Assembly (NCBI GenBank): GCA_025354845.1
Contig: JANXMD010000182.1
Coordinates: forward strand, 1 to 15,860
Direction of reading: 5' to 3'
DNA length: 15,860 nucleotides
Source of the DNA: Verrucomicrobiota bacterium
Lineage (GTDB): Bacteria > Verrucomicrobiota > Verrucomicrobiia > Limisphaerales > UBA9464
Shown: positions 15,711 to 15,860 of the stretch, one piece after another
Layout: each line of letters begins with the position of its first letter
How positions within the stretch are numbered: position 1 is the first letter of the stretch
Translations under genes and position numbers: made by a program
The notes under the pieces: generated by a model
What the model was told of the DNA's origin: nothing
Seen by the model: only the letters and a program-made list of their open reading frames with translations
Databases searched by the model: none

Positions 15711-15860
15711 ACCCGGACGCCTCCAGCCTTCGTCCGGAAGGCGCCTTCCTCACCACACGGTGGACCTACGTGTTGGCAGCGCAGGGCAGCACGCCCGAAG
15801 CGAGCAAGGCACTGGGGGAACTGTGCGAGGCGTACTGGATGCCCGTGTTTCGATTCCTGC
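15707..15860 (+). CDS. ECF-type RNA polymerase sigma factor, N-terminus only (cut by right edge)
   Basis: The ATG at 15707 overlaps the kinase stop codon as ATGA, and 51 residues are visible before the window ends. The segments FLTTRWTYVLAA and ALGELCEAYWMPVFRFL match the start of the sigma-70 family proteins of the 'TTRW / LCxAYWxPVYxF' type. These are common beside Ser/Thr kinases in Verrucomicrobiota and Planctomycetota, and the region corresponds to the beginning of sigma region 2. Region 2.4 and region 4 are outside the window. Order and overlap suggest coexpression with the membrane kinase just upstream. Confidence 0.8.
   Translation, partial: MNPDASSLRPEGAFLTTRWTYVLAAQGSTPEASKALGELCEAYWMPVFRFL

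Noticed and set aside
1..15860. CRISPR arrays, tRNAs, rRNAs, insertion sequences or prophage
   Set aside because: No direct-repeat/spacer pattern, tRNA-like fold, rRNA core sequence, transposase motif or terminal inverted repeats were recognised.

Overview
The window is GC-rich chromosomal DNA from a Gram-negative bacterium. It most likely comes from a Verrucomicrobiota member (Pedosphaera/Limisphaerales type) or a close PVC relative. This is judged from gene content: a zinc-ribbon Ser/Thr kinase overlapping an ECF sigma factor with the N-terminal TTRW signature, a secreted protein built of choice-of-anchor-D and HYR/Ig-like repeats, and an outer-membrane beta-barrel protein. No tRNA, rRNA, CRISPR array, transposase or phage gene was recognised. 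Shine-Dalgarno sequences are weak or absent at every start, so starts were chosen from signal peptides, domain boundaries and gene spacing.

Layout from left to right. (1) Positions 1-1704, minus strand: a large secreted repeat protein whose 3' end lies beyond the left edge. (2) Positions 1705-2013: a divergent intergenic region with one small perfect dyad. (3) Positions 2014-7855, plus strand: a two-gene unit with a 7-nt gap. The first gene is an exported FecR-TPR-beta-barrel protein; the second is an inner-membrane CHASE2-type class III nucleotide cyclase with intact catalytic residues. (4) Positions 7916-10702, minus strand: a sorbosone/glucose-dehydrogenase-like (PQQ family) secreted beta-propeller protein followed after 3 nt by rmuC. 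(5) Positions 10703-10826: a short divergent region with two small inverted repeats. (6) Positions 10827-12761, plus strand: a secreted CocE/NonD hydrolase whose active site resembles the alpha-amino-acid ester hydrolases. (7) Positions 12807-15860, plus strand: a zinc-ribbon Ser/Thr kinase with about nine membrane segments and a periplasmic tail, overlapping (ATGA) an ECF sigma factor that runs off the right edge.

The part that looks most like an under-described system is 2014-7855. A single polypeptide joins a FecR domain, a TPR array and an outer-membrane barrel, and it is coupled to a cyclase whose CHASE2 sensor faces the same periplasm. This suggests, as inference, an envelope-spanning route from an outer-membrane or periplasmic signal to cAMP. 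A second signalling pair at the right end (membrane kinase plus ECF sigma) may turn a periplasmic or metal cue into a transcriptional change. The hydrolase and the dehydrogenase-like protein are probably exported catabolic or housekeeping enzymes that share a divergent control region.
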